From an uncultured Alistipes sp. (lineage in GTDB: Bacteria; Bacteroidota; Bacteroidia; Bacteroidales; Rikenellaceae): a stretch of DNA of 21,948 nt. Where the stretch lies: the NCBI GenBank assembly GCA_900550925.1, contig URTU01000021.1, forward strand, positions 1 to 21,948, read 5' to 3'. How positions within the stretch are numbered: position 1 is the first letter of the stretch; every line of letters starts with the position of its first letter. Both the position numbers and the translations under genes were made by a program. Shown here piece after piece: positions 14,631 through 21,948 of this stretch. The notes under the pieces are model-generated. The model saw nothing but the letters and a program-made list of their open reading frames with translations. It did no database searches and had not been told where the DNA came from.

Positions 14631-14638
14631 CAAAATTA
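14631..14638 (-). promoter_or_regulatory. Candidate -7 element for rsmE
   Basis: The minus strand reads TAATTTTG, a perfect TAnnTTTG, 36 nt upstream of the rsmE ATG. No -33 TTTG is present at the usual 19-21 nt; one occurs only about 11 nt away. Confidence 0.45.
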
Positions 14639-14679
14639 GTGAAATTTGTCAAAAAACTCTCATATTCCGTAAACACCTT

Positions 14680-17100
14680 ATGAAAGTCGTTATTCTTACC
14701 GTGTTGTTTGGTGCGGCGATGTTTTTCGCCATACGGTTCGGACGTGCCGTAGGCCGCTGGGTCGTAGCACGCCGCGAAGGGGCCAAACCGCCCGTGTTGT
14801 CAGCGCTGGTTTATGCGGTGGTTCTGATCGGAGCGATTGTCGGCATGACGTTGCTGCACGGCTGCACATCTAAATCTGATGATATGACCAATCCATTGCT
14901 TGGCGAGTGGACCGACCAGTTCGGGGTTCCGCCGTTCGACCGCATCCGGCCCGAACATTTCGGACCGGCATTCGAACAGGCCATGTCGGTACACAATTCC
15001 GAAATCGATGCCATTGTCTCGAACAACGACGAACCGACGTTCGAGAATACCGTCCTTGCCTATGACAACTCGGGTCAGCTGCTCGAACGCATCGAACTGA
15101 CATTCGGGCTGCTGTGTGCGGCCGATACCAACCCCGATCTGCAGGCCGTCGAGGCGGAGGTCTCGCCGCGGCTGACATCGCACTACGGGGCGATATTGAT
15201 GAACCAGCGGCTGTTCGAGCGTGTCCGAAGCGTCTACGCCCGCCGTGGGGCACTGGGGCTCGATTCGCTGCAGTCGCGGCTGACCGGGAAGATCTACCGC
15301 AGTTTCGTGCGGGGCGGGGCGCTGCTCTCGGATGAGGAGAAGGCACAGTTGCGCAAGGTCGACGAGGAGCTGTCGTCGGCGCGGATCAAGTTTGCTTCGA
15401 ACCTGCTGGCCGCCAACAACGGCTTCTTTATCGAGCTCGAAAACAAGGATCTCGACGGACTGCCGTCATCGGTGCGCAACATGGGCTCCGAGGAGGCGCA
15501 GCTGCGCGGCAAGAGTGACCGGTGGGTCTATACGGTCAAATCAACGAGCATGCTTCCGTTCCTGACCTATTCGAGCCGGCGCGACCTGCGCGAGAAGCTC
15601 TATCGCGGTTACCTCGAACGTTGCAACGGCAATGACAGCATAGACAACAAACAGCTGATCAACGATATAGTTCGTCTGCGTACGGAGCGGGCCCACCTGC
15701 TGGGCTACGAGTCGCACGCAGCCTACGTTCTGGACGTTGTTATGGCCAAGACGCCGGAGAATGTCTATTCGATGCTCGACGAGTTGTGGAAGCCGGCGCT
15801 GGAGCGTGCCGGTGTCGAACTCGACTCGATGCGGGTACTGATGCGCAAGGAGTTGGGCGTAGATGACCTGAAGTCGTGGGACTGGTGGTACTACGCCGAG
15901 AAACTCCGCAAACGCGACTATTCGCTTGACGACGAGGAGCTGCGTTCGTATTTCTCGCTGGACAACGTGCGTTCGGGCATATTCGAACTGAGCAACCGCC
16001 TCTACGGGCTGACGTTCCGGCCGGTGCAGCTGCCCGTCTACAATGAGGATTGCGAAACCTACGAGGTTCTCGACCGCGACAATACCCATCTGGGCGTACT
16101 GTACCTCGATTACTTCCCGCGTGCAGGCAAGAGCGGTGGGGCGTGGTGCGGCGACTACCGCGTGCAGGGCTTCGACGAGGAGGGCAACCGCATTTCGCCC
16201 GTGGTGACCGTTGTGACCAACTTCCCGCGGCCGTCGGGAGGCACGCCGTCGCTGCTGTCGCTCGACCAGACCCAGACCTTCTTCCACGAATTCGGACATG
16301 CGCTGCATTCGCTCTTCTCGAATGTGAAATACCGCGGTCTGCAGGGTGTCGAGCGTGATTTTGTCGAACTGCCGTCGCAGATCATGGAGAACTGGGCGCT
16401 CGAACCCGAGATGTTGCGCAAGTATGCGTTGCACTACCGTACGGAGGAGAGGATACCCGAATCGCTGATCGCCAAGATCGAAAACAGCCGCCATTTCAAC
16501 CAGGGCTTCATGGCCGTCGAGCTGATTGCGGCCTCCTATTCCGACATGGACATACATTCGCTGAAAGAGTATAAGCCGATCGACGTCAATGCCTTCGAAC
16601 GGCTCAAACTGAACGAGGAGCGCGGCCTGATCCCTGAGATCGAACCTCGTTACCGTTATCCCTATTTCAGCCACATCTTCGATGGCGGGTATTCGGCCGG
16701 TTATTACAGCTATCTGTGGGCCGAGGTACTGGACAAGGATGCCTATCGGGCCTTTGTCGAGAGCGGCGACATCTTCAACCGCAAGTTGGCTACAGCGTTC
16801 CGGGAGAAGTTGCTGGCACGTGGCGGCGAGGCCGACGGCATGGATCTTTACCGGGCATTCCGCGGGGCCGATCCGAGCCGTGTGCCGTTGCTTGTGGCGC
16901 GAGGCCTGATCGACGATGCCGAGGCTGCGCGGCTTGATTCGCTGCGTCGTGTCGAGCTGGAGGCGATAGCTGTAGCGCGTCAGGATTCTGTAAATCGGGC
17001 AGCGGCAGCCATGGCGGCCGATTCACTCGGCGGTCTCGAGGCTCCGGATACAACAGCAGGTGATCCCTCGGCCGACAGTGAGGCTCCGTCAGGGAGGTGA
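14680..17100 (+). CDS. M3-family zinc metallopeptidase (Dcp/oligopeptidase A-like), membrane-anchored
   Basis: M3 peptidases cut short peptides; Dcp-type members remove C-terminal dipeptides. The thimet-type zinc site is intact: H536-E-F-G-H540 with the third ligand E563 in VERDFVELPSQ, in the same register as thimet oligopeptidase. The family core spans about residues 70-745. The N terminus is odd: a hydrophobic segment (residues 3-19), a basic linker with VGRWVVARR, then a second hydrophobic segment (39-60) ending in a lipobox-like LHGC with C62. The last 60 residues are a low-complexity Ala/Asp/Ser tail. At 806 residues it exceeds the usual 690 or so. The start at 14680 is chosen because the promoter lies between it and the earlier ATG at 14617. 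Confidence 0.9.
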   Translation: MKVVILTVLFGAAMFFAIRFGRAVGRWVVARREGAKPPVLSALVYAVVLIGAIVGMTLLHGCTSKSDDMTNPLLGEWTDQFGVPPFDRIRPEHFGPAFEQAMSVHNSEIDAIVSNNDEPTFENTVLAYDNSGQLLERIELTFGLLCAADTNPDLQAVEAEVSPRLTSHYGAILMNQRLFERVRSVYARRGALGLDSLQSRLTGKIYRSFVRGGALLSDEEKAQLRKVDEELSSARIKFASNLLAANNGFFIELENKDLDGLPSSVRNMGSEEAQLRGKSDRWVYTVKSTSMLPFLTYSSRRDLREKLYRGYLERCNGNDSIDNKQLINDIVRLRTERAHLLGYESHAAYVLDVVMAKTPENVYSMLDELWKPALERAGVELDSMRVLMRKELGVDDLKSWDWWYYAEKLRKRDYSLDDEELRSYFSLDNVRSGIFELSNRLYGLTFRPVQLPVYNEDCETYEVLDRDNTHLGVLYLDYFPRAGKSGGAWCGDYRVQGFDEEGNRISPVVTVVTNFPRPSGGTPSLLSLDQTQTFFHEFGHALHSLFSNVKYRGLQGVERDFVELPSQIMENWALEPEMLRKYALHYRTEERIPESLIAKIENSRHFNQGFMAVELIAASYSDMDIHSLKEYKPIDVNAFERLKLNEERGLIPEIEPRYRYPYFSHIFDGGYSAGYYSYLWAEVLDKDAYRAFVESGDIFNRKLATAFREKLLARGGEADGMDLYRAFRGADPSRVPLLVARGLIDDAEAARLDSLRRVELEAIAVARQDSVNRAAAAMAADSLGGLEAPDTTAGDPSADSEAPSGR

Positions 17101-17116
17101 TCTGCGCGCGTATCGT

Positions 17117-17162
17117 GCAACAAAAAAACTGCGGCGAAACAACGCCGCAGTTTTTTTGTTGC
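17117..17162. terminator. Bidirectional terminator between the M3 peptidase and thioredoxin genes
   Basis: Perfect 20-bp arms (17117-17136 and 17143-17162) surround a 6-nt loop AAACAA. The stem core CTGCGGCG is flanked by seven A on one side and seven T on the other, giving a strong intrinsic terminator on both strands for two convergent genes. Confidence 0.95.
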
Positions 17163-17218
17163 GTTTTGAGAGTCACCGTTTGAGAATCACCCACCTTAAA
17201 TGGACCCTCATCGGGTTG

Positions 17219-17539
17219 TCAGGCATTCACGCTCTCGGCATGGAACTTTTCGACCAGGCCGGCAAGATGTTCGGCACTGACGATGCCGCTGCCGCGCCAG
17301 AGCATCACTCCCGACCGGAAAAATATCAGCGTCGGGACCGAACGGATATTGTACTTGCCGATAATCAGGGCATTGTCCGGATCGTCGATGTCAAGTTTGA
17401 GGATACGGAGCTTGTCGCCCGTCAGAGTCTTGAGGTTTTCGAGTATCGGGTGCATGGCCCGGCACGGACCGCACCATGTCGCATAGAAGTCGACCAGCGT
17501 GATCCGGTTTTTGAGAATTGCGTCGTAGAAATCTTCCAT
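17219..17539 (-). CDS. Thioredoxin
   Basis: The 106-residue protein has the redox site W22-C23-G-P-C26 in VDFYATWCGPCRAMHP and the cis-proline in IRSVPTLIFF, with the length of a plain thioredoxin. It reduces disulfides in the cytoplasm; no signal peptide is present. The ATG at 17539 (MEDFYDAILK) aligns with family starts; the earlier ATG at 17563 would add MQIYIPTI and is possible. It lies 33 nt after the SDR gene and is probably on the same transcript. The symbol trxA is not given because several paralogues are usual in this group. Confidence 0.92.
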   Translation of the reverse strand: MEDFYDAILKNRITLVDFYATWCGPCRAMHPILENLKTLTGDKLRILKLDIDDPDNALIIGKYNIRSVPTLIFFRSGVMLWRGSGIVSAEHLAGLVEKFHAESVNA

Positions 17540-17572
17540 AATCGTTGGTATGTATATCTGCATTTCTGGATT

Positions 17573-18535
17573 TCAATGCACGTCGACCCAGCTGTGCTCC
17601 TTGAACAGCTCCTTTTCGAAGTATCCGGCTGCCATGCGCAGACCTTCGTCGAGCGATGTTGAGGGTTGCCATTCGAGCATGCGTCGGGCACGGGTGAGGT
17701 CGGGAGTTTTGTGACGCGGATCATCGTTGCGGGCCTCGAGGTGGATGATTTTCGACTTGCTGCCGGTCAGGGCGACGATCCGGTCGGCGAGGGCGCGGAT
17801 CGAGATTTCGTGGTTGCTGCCCAGGTTGACTGTCGGTATCTGGCTGTCGGGCAGCAGGTTCATCAACCGTATGAGGGCTTCGACGATATCCTCCACCCAG
17901 CAGAAACACCGCAGCTGTTCGCCGCTTCCGTAAATGGTTATGTTGCGTCCGGTGAGGGCCTCGACCGTCATCTTGGCAACCACGCGCCGGTCGCAGGTGT
18001 CGGCCCCGCTGCCGTAGGTGTTGAAGATTCGGGCGATCTTGCCGTCGACCTGATATTCGGCCTTGTAGGCACGCATGAGGCTTTCGGCGGCACGTTTGGC
18101 TTCGGTCACCGACGACAGTGCGGGACCGTACGGGGCCTCCTCGCGCAGGGATTGCTGGCGCGAGGAGCCGTAGACGTCGCCCGAAGAGGCAAGAAGTATC
18201 CGCGAACGGTGGATCTTGGCATTTTCGAGACAGTTGATCGTGCCGAGGATGTTGGTCTTGAGCGTCTCGACATCCGATCCGGATTCGTAACGCAGTGTCG
18301 AGGGCGAGGCCAGATGGTATATCTCGTCGACGTTGATCCCGAAGGGGTTGACCACGTTGTGGCGTATGTAATTGAAGTTTGGCTGAGCCGAGATCTGGCT
18401 CAGCAGGGGCGACGATTCGCGGCTGCGAATGTCCATGCAGTAGACCTCGTGGCCGTAGTCGGTGAGACGGCGGCACAGGTGCGAGCCGATGAGTCCGGCA
18501 CCGCCCGTGACCAGAATGCGTTTTTTGAGCTCCAT
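17573..18535 (-). CDS. Extended SDR, UDP-glucuronate decarboxylase-like, catalytic Tyr replaced
   Basis: The 320-residue protein has the NAD-binding G11-G-A-G14-L-I-G17 loop, the NTYGSGA segment, the VVAKMTVEALTGRNITIYGSGEQLRCFCWVEDI stretch (cut here only as a description of residues about 184-216) and PDLTRARRMLEWQP, all like UDP-glucuronate decarboxylase (UXS) and related nucleotide-sugar SDRs. The SSGDVYG segment (117-123) matches the STSEVYG motif. In the family the active site reads Y-x3-K (for example YDEGKR); here it is V143-T-E-A-K147-R, so the tyrosine is replaced by valine. The codon is GTG at 18107-18109. It may be a non-decarboxylating or altered enzyme; its exact substrate is not known. 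Thioredoxin follows 33 nt downstream. Confidence 0.82.
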   Translation of the reverse strand: MELKKRILVTGGAGLIGSHLCRRLTDYGHEVYCMDIRSRESSPLLSQISAQPNFNYIRHNVVNPFGINVDEIYHLASPSTLRYESGSDVETLKTNILGTINCLENAKIHRSRILLASSGDVYGSSRQQSLREEAPYGPALSSVTEAKRAAESLMRAYKAEYQVDGKIARIFNTYGSGADTCDRRVVAKMTVEALTGRNITIYGSGEQLRCFCWVEDIVEALIRLMNLLPDSQIPTVNLGSNHEISIRALADRIVALTGSKSKIIHLEARNDDPRHKTPDLTRARRMLEWQPSTSLDEGLRMAAGYFEKELFKEHSWVDVH

Positions 18536-18642
18536 AACCGATTTTTTAGAGGCACAAATTCAAAAATTATGCCTGATCGGTTGTCTGAGATTGCGGTTTT
18601 GTGCCGTGAAATGCGACGTTCGGGCTTCGGCCCAGATTCGGC

Positions 18643-20004
18643 TCAGAAGATGGCGGCTGGAAGTTCGTCGATGCGGTTGACGTATATGACCTCGATGTTT
18701 TTGGGGATTCGGTGCAGCTCCTTGCGCAGGAATCCCGATACGACGATTCTTCGGAATCCGAGCCGGGCGGCCTCGCCGATACGCTGTTCGGTTCGCGGGG
18801 CGGGGCGCACCTCGCCCGAGAGTCCTATCTCGCCGGCGCAGCAGACCCCTTCGGCAATGGGCCTGTCGAAGTATGACGATATGACGGCCGACACTACGGC
18901 CAGGTCGAGACCCGTATCTGCGATCTTGAATCCGCCGGCGAAGTTCAGGAAGACATCCTTGGTGAACATCTTCATGCCGACCCGTTTTTCGAGAACGGCG
19001 AGGAGCATGTTCAGGCGTCGGGCGTCGTAGCCTGTCGTCGAGCGCTGGGGAGTTCCGTATGCGGCGTTGCTTACCAGGGCCTGCGTCTCGATCAGGTAGG
19101 GGCGAATGCCGTCGACGGCGGCCCCCACGGCGATACCGCTCAGCGGGGTGTCGTAGTGCGAAAGGAGTATCTTCGAGGGGTTGTCGACCTCGACCAGCCC
19201 TTCGTGGCGCATCTCGAAGACCCCGATCTCGAAGGTGGCCCCGAAACGGTTCTTGATGCCGCGCAGTATGCGGTAGATGTTGTTGCCGTCGCCCTCGAAC
19301 TGCAACACCACGTCGACGATATGTTCAAGGATCTTCGGACCGGCTATGGTTCCGTCCTTTGTTATGTGCCCGATGATGAAGATCGACGTCCCAGTAGCCT
19401 TGGCGTATTTGAGGAGTGTTGCGGCGCATTCGCGGATCTGCGAGACGCTGCCGGCCGACGAGTCGATGGTTTCGGTATAGACGGTCTGGATCGAGTCGAT
19501 GATAACGATGTCGGGCCGTAGCCGGTCGATCTGGGCGATTATGTTTTCGAGCAGTGTTTCGGTGTATATCAGACAGTTTTCCGAAGCCGTACCGAGGCGC
19601 GAGGCCCGCATCTTGATCTGCTGCGGCGACTCCTCGCCCGAAACGTAAAGCGTTTTCAAACCGTTGGCGGTGATTGCGATCTGGAGGCTGAGGGTCGACT
19701 TGCCGATACCGGGTTCACCGCCCAGCAGGACGAGCGACCCGCGGACCATTCCTCCGCCCAGCACGCGGTTGACCTCCTTGTTTCCGAGGTCGAGCCGGCG
19801 GTAGTTCTCCTCCTCGATCTGGTCGATGGTCTGGGGCTGCGATGCCGGCAGGTGCGCCAGCGACGGGTTGACGGCTGCTGCGGGTTTCGAGACGACCTCC
19901 TCGGTGAAGGTGTTCCACTCGCCGCACGACGGGCAGCGTCCCATCCATTTCGGGGCCTCGTAACCGCAGTTGCGGCAGAAATATGCTTTTTTAATTTTGG
20001 CCAT
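18643..20004 (-). CDS. radA: DNA repair protein RadA (Sms)
   Basis: RadA is a RecA-like ATPase that helps branch migration and processing of recombination intermediates. The 453-residue protein has an N-terminal C4 zinc finger (C10, C13, C24, C27), Walker A GGEPGIGKST (residues 95-104), the RadA signature KNRFG (residues 251-255) and a C-terminal Lon-like domain (ICCAGEIGLSGEVRP-type region near residue 385). All key elements are intact and the length is normal. It starts 129 nt below the end of the HEAT-repeat gene; no Bacteroidetes promoter box is clear in that gap, so read-through from the DUF4831 unit is possible. Confidence 0.96.
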   Translation of the reverse strand: MAKIKKAYFCRNCGYEAPKWMGRCPSCGEWNTFTEEVVSKPAAAVNPSLAHLPASQPQTIDQIEEENYRRLDLGNKEVNRVLGGGMVRGSLVLLGGEPGIGKSTLSLQIAITANGLKTLYVSGEESPQQIKMRASRLGTASENCLIYTETLLENIIAQIDRLRPDIVIIDSIQTVYTETIDSSAGSVSQIRECAATLLKYAKATGTSIFIIGHITKDGTIAGPKILEHIVDVVLQFEGDGNNIYRILRGIKNRFGATFEIGVFEMRHEGLVEVDNPSKILLSHYDTPLSGIAVGAAVDGIRPYLIETQALVSNAAYGTPQRSTTGYDARRLNMLLAVLEKRVGMKMFTKDVFLNFAGGFKIADTGLDLAVVSAVISSYFDRPIAEGVCCAGEIGLSGEVRPAPRTEQRIGEAARLGFRRIVVSGFLRKELHRIPKNIEVIYVNRIDELPAAIF

Positions 20005-20133
20005 ACGTTAATTTCGGACCCCGGACCTGGCTTTCTTTTATGCCGTGTCCGGTTGTGTAATCTTTTCTTTTGCGGGCGCCGGGTTGCGTGTCGGGTGTTT
20101 CCGATGATTGTCGGAGAGGGCCGCGGCGCCGTA

Positions 20134-20781
20134 TCAGTCGGCAAGTTGCCAGCCGGCTTCGTCGTCGATACGTTCGCGCATTCGGGATGCAGGCAGCGAG
20201 GCGATAAACTCTCGGGCAAGTTTCCGGTCCGTCTCCGATGCTTGTCCCCGTGCCGCCAACAGTGCGGCTATGCCGTGGGCGGTCGGAGCGATCAGGTTTT
20301 CAGGTGTGCTGCCGACGGCCTTTTCCAGTTCGGGCAGCAGCTCCTCGAGTGCGGGACGGTCGATGCGCACGGCTGTCATTATGGCGGCGTAGCGCACCAG
20401 CGGCGACGGATCGGCAATCCACTTCCGGACGGCTGTCCCGGCAACCGGCGATCGGCTGACAAGGCTCATGGCCAGGTTCTCGGCAATCTCAACCGTCGTG
20501 ATGCCGTTGTGCCAGAATGCGAGGTCTGATTCCGAGAGCTGTCGGGGATCGGCGATGACAGTTGCGGCGAGTTGCAGTTCGCGAACCTGTTGCCGGTAGA
20601 GAAGTTGCGCCAGTTCGTCGTCGGGTGCAAATTCCCGCGCCAGGGAGCGTATCGTCGGCAGGCTCACACCGTAATTGAGCGGATAGTCGAGTCCCTTTTC
20701 GCGCATCGAGTCGACTACGGCGCCGTTCATTTCGCGTTTCAGCTCCCCGAGCAGCGCTACCATCCGCGATGTTGCGTTCAT
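20134..20781 (-). CDS. DNA alkylation repair-like HEAT-repeat protein (AlkD family)
   Basis: The 215-residue protein is mostly helical repeats. MNGAVVDSMREKGLDYPLNYGVSLP-type text near the N terminus (residues 18-42) and FAPDDELAQLLYRQQVRELQL after it match Bacteroidales proteins of PF08713, the AlkD family of HEAT-like DNA glycosylases. The catalytic W-D-x-x-D segment of AlkD is not evident: the corresponding helix reads GITTVEIAENLAMSL. It may therefore bind DNA or proteins without glycosylase activity. It starts 4 nt after the DUF4831 stop, so the two are probably cotranscribed. No signal peptide; cytoplasmic. Confidence 0.78.
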   Translation of the reverse strand: MNATSRMVALLGELKREMNGAVVDSMREKGLDYPLNYGVSLPTIRSLAREFAPDDELAQLLYRQQVRELQLAATVIADPRQLSESDLAFWHNGITTVEIAENLAMSLVSRSPVAGTAVRKWIADPSPLVRYAAIMTAVRIDRPALEELLPELEKAVGSTPENLIAPTAHGIAALLAARGQASETDRKLAREFIASLPASRMRERIDDEAGWQLAD

Positions 20782-20785
20782 CGAG

Positions 20786-21697
20786 CTATTTCTTTTGCGG
20801 GTTTACGATCTCGACCACGCGGCCGTACTGGAATATCGGGAGTTCGGCTTCGGCAAAATTGGTTGTGCCGTCCGAGAGGCGGCAAACGACATTGTCGGCG
20901 ATGCAGAACGGTACTGCGGCACGCGATTCGCGTTCACCCTTGATGGCCAGTCCGGCCGTGGGGATGTTTCCGCTCGGGACGAACTCCAGAACGATCGGCT
21001 GTGCGCTGAGGTTGTTGGCCGAAACCACACCTTCGGCATCGCTGAAACGGCAGATGATATATTTCGTCTTGCTGGCTTCGGGGACTACGGTGATGGTCTT
21101 GACCTTTGTTTCGACGGTCTGTTTTCCGAGGAAGAGTTCGAGATACTCCTGTTCGATGCGGTCGATCTCCTTGAGGGCTGCCTCGAGTCCGGCACCGAAG
21201 ACATTTTCACCGACCATTCCGGTTATGAGGTCGATACGGTTGCGGCGCATCGAGAATATTGTCGAAGCGGCTTTCTTGGCGGCCTCTTCGAGGACCTGTT
21301 CGCTCGAGGACAACTTGTCGGGGAGCACCTTCGGGAAGGCGTCGTCACTGCCCCGCAGCGAAACCGTTTCGACCCCCTGCTTGTACTCTGCGGCAACGGG
21401 TTTCGGCGTTGCATCGGAAGCGGTTATCGATGCTTCGGCTATGCGGTAAACCGTACGGTCGGTGAGCGGGGCGCGGACGCCGAGATATTTCTGGGCGAAG
21501 CGGGCGTACGGGCCGGCCACGGTGGTCTCCTTTTCGACAACGAGGGTTACCGTGACGGTAGTTTGCGGATAGGAAAGGGTTGTTACGCCATTCTCCTCGA
21601 CCAGTCCGATCTTGGCTGCCGAGAAGTTCTGTGCCGATACCGCTAGCGGCAGGGTCATGCCTGCGGCCAGCAGCAATATGCGCTTGAAAGTTTTCAT
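20786..21697 (-). CDS. DUF4831 family exported protein
   Basis: The 303-residue product has a signal peptide of about 22 residues (MKTFKRILLLAAGMTLPLAV..., SAQ cleavage), so it is exported. The stretch VTLVVEKETTVAGPYARFAQKYLGV is characteristic of DUF4831 in Bacteroidetes; the rest is mixed alpha/beta with a long helical part (residues 125-195). The function of the family is unknown. It has its own promoter and is followed 4 nt later by the AlkD-like gene, an unexplained pairing of an envelope protein and a DNA-associated one. Confidence 0.85.
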   Translation of the reverse strand: MKTFKRILLLAAGMTLPLAVSAQNFSAAKIGLVEENGVTTLSYPQTTVTVTLVVEKETTVAGPYARFAQKYLGVRAPLTDRTVYRIAEASITASDATPKPVAAEYKQGVETVSLRGSDDAFPKVLPDKLSSSEQVLEEAAKKAASTIFSMRRNRIDLITGMVGENVFGAGLEAALKEIDRIEQEYLELFLGKQTVETKVKTITVVPEASKTKYIICRFSDAEGVVSANNLSAQPIVLEFVPSGNIPTAGLAIKGERESRAAVPFCIADNVVCRLSDGTTNFAEAELPIFQYGRVVEIVNPQKK

Positions 21698-21728
21698 AAT
21701 TCGGTTCGGTTTAGATGTACACTTTGTG

Positions 21729-21760
21729 CAAAGTTACTTTTATTTGGCGAAAATAGCAGA
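21729..21760 (-). promoter_or_regulatory. Promoter of the DUF4831 unit
   Basis: On the minus strand, -33 TCTG (21757-21760), a 20-nt spacer and -7 TAACTTTG (21729-21736) match the Bacteroidetes consensus with one mismatch in -33. The -7 box lies about 31 nt before the ATG at 21697. Confidence 0.65.
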
Positions 21761-21948
21761 TTCGGGCCGGAAATTTTCAACCGTCAGCGGAAATATTTTG
21801 TTGCGTCGTGGTTGCTGGAGTTGCCTCTGCGGAGCCGGAACGGTGGAGCGTGCAGACAGCCGGGACAGAGCTCTTTTTTACGGGAAAGGCGTGCGTAGGG
21901 TACGTTGCAGGCCTCGTTTTCGGCCGGTGTGCAAAAGAGAGGCAGCCC
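21761..21948. other. Right-edge non-coding stretch
   Basis: After the DUF4831 promoter, the last 188 nt show no ORF with recognisable family, no TAnnTTTG box on the plus strand and no strong hairpin. A neighbouring gene may begin outside the window. Confidence 0.4.

Noticed and set aside
15541..16674. Minus-strand open frame of 377 codons inside the M3 peptidase gene
   Set aside because: The plus strand carries an intact zinc-peptidase active site over the same bases.
17666..19030. Long plus-strand open frame (454 codons) opposite the SDR and the end of radA
   Set aside because: It is antisense to two well-supported genes and its translation resembles no family; high GC produces such shadows.
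1..21948. CRISPR arrays, insertion sequences, integrases, toxin-antitoxin pairs, tRNA or rRNA genes
   Set aside because: Read on both strands, no regular repeat-spacer unit, transposase motif or tRNA cloverleaf was seen.

Overview
The window looks like chromosomal housekeeping DNA from a moderately GC-rich Bacteroidales bacterium, most likely Alistipes or a close Rikenellaceae relative. This placement rests on protein family resemblance, on families typical of the phylum (DUF4831, GH3-like protein, paired short chromate transporters, CdsZ-like zinc-ribbon protein, Bacteroidetes-type M3 peptidase) and on Bacteroidetes-type promoters (-7 TAnnTTTG with a TTTG-like -33 about 20 nt upstream). No Shine-Dalgarno rule is evident, which also fits. 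I see no insertion sequence, phage gene, integrase, CRISPR array, tRNA or rRNA.

Layout. At 1-424 (+) is the 3' end of a ClpC-type ATPase, meeting a minus-strand group at a long bidirectional hairpin. That group, prmC-recX-M23 peptidase, is transcribed leftward from about 3.66 kb. Diverging from it is a plus-strand outer-membrane beta-barrel protein, which ends at a second bidirectional hairpin. From 7.05 to 4.44 kb (-) runs merR-like, nif3-like and a coiled-coil zinc-ribbon protein, behind a good promoter whose -33 lies inside the end of the next gene. From 12.05 to 7.03 kb (-) runs trkA, gh3-like, deoxynucleoside kinase and an RsmF-like rRNA methyltransferase. A compact bidirectional promoter separates trkA from a small plus-strand membrane protein with five cysteines.

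The stretch 12.41-12.63 kb has no credible ORF but a dense set of complementary segments; it is my best candidate for an undescribed structured RNA. Next come two overlapping short chromate-transporter genes and rsmE (all -). A large M3-family zinc peptidase (+) with an unusual two-hydrophobic-segment N terminus diverges from rsmE and ends at a third bidirectional hairpin. The remainder is minus strand: DUF4831, HEAT-repeat DNA-alkylation-repair-like protein, radA, a UDP-glucuronate-decarboxylase-like SDR that lacks the catalytic tyrosine, and thioredoxin.

Functionally the genes are mostly core: translation quality and modification (prmC, rsmE, rsmF-like), DNA repair (radA, recX, alkylation-repair-like), nucleotide salvage, K+ uptake, envelope maintenance and proteolysis. 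The points most worth a second look are the structured intergenic region, the SDR active-site substitution, the peptidase N terminus, the small cysteine-rich protein and the long acidic tail of the MerR-like protein.
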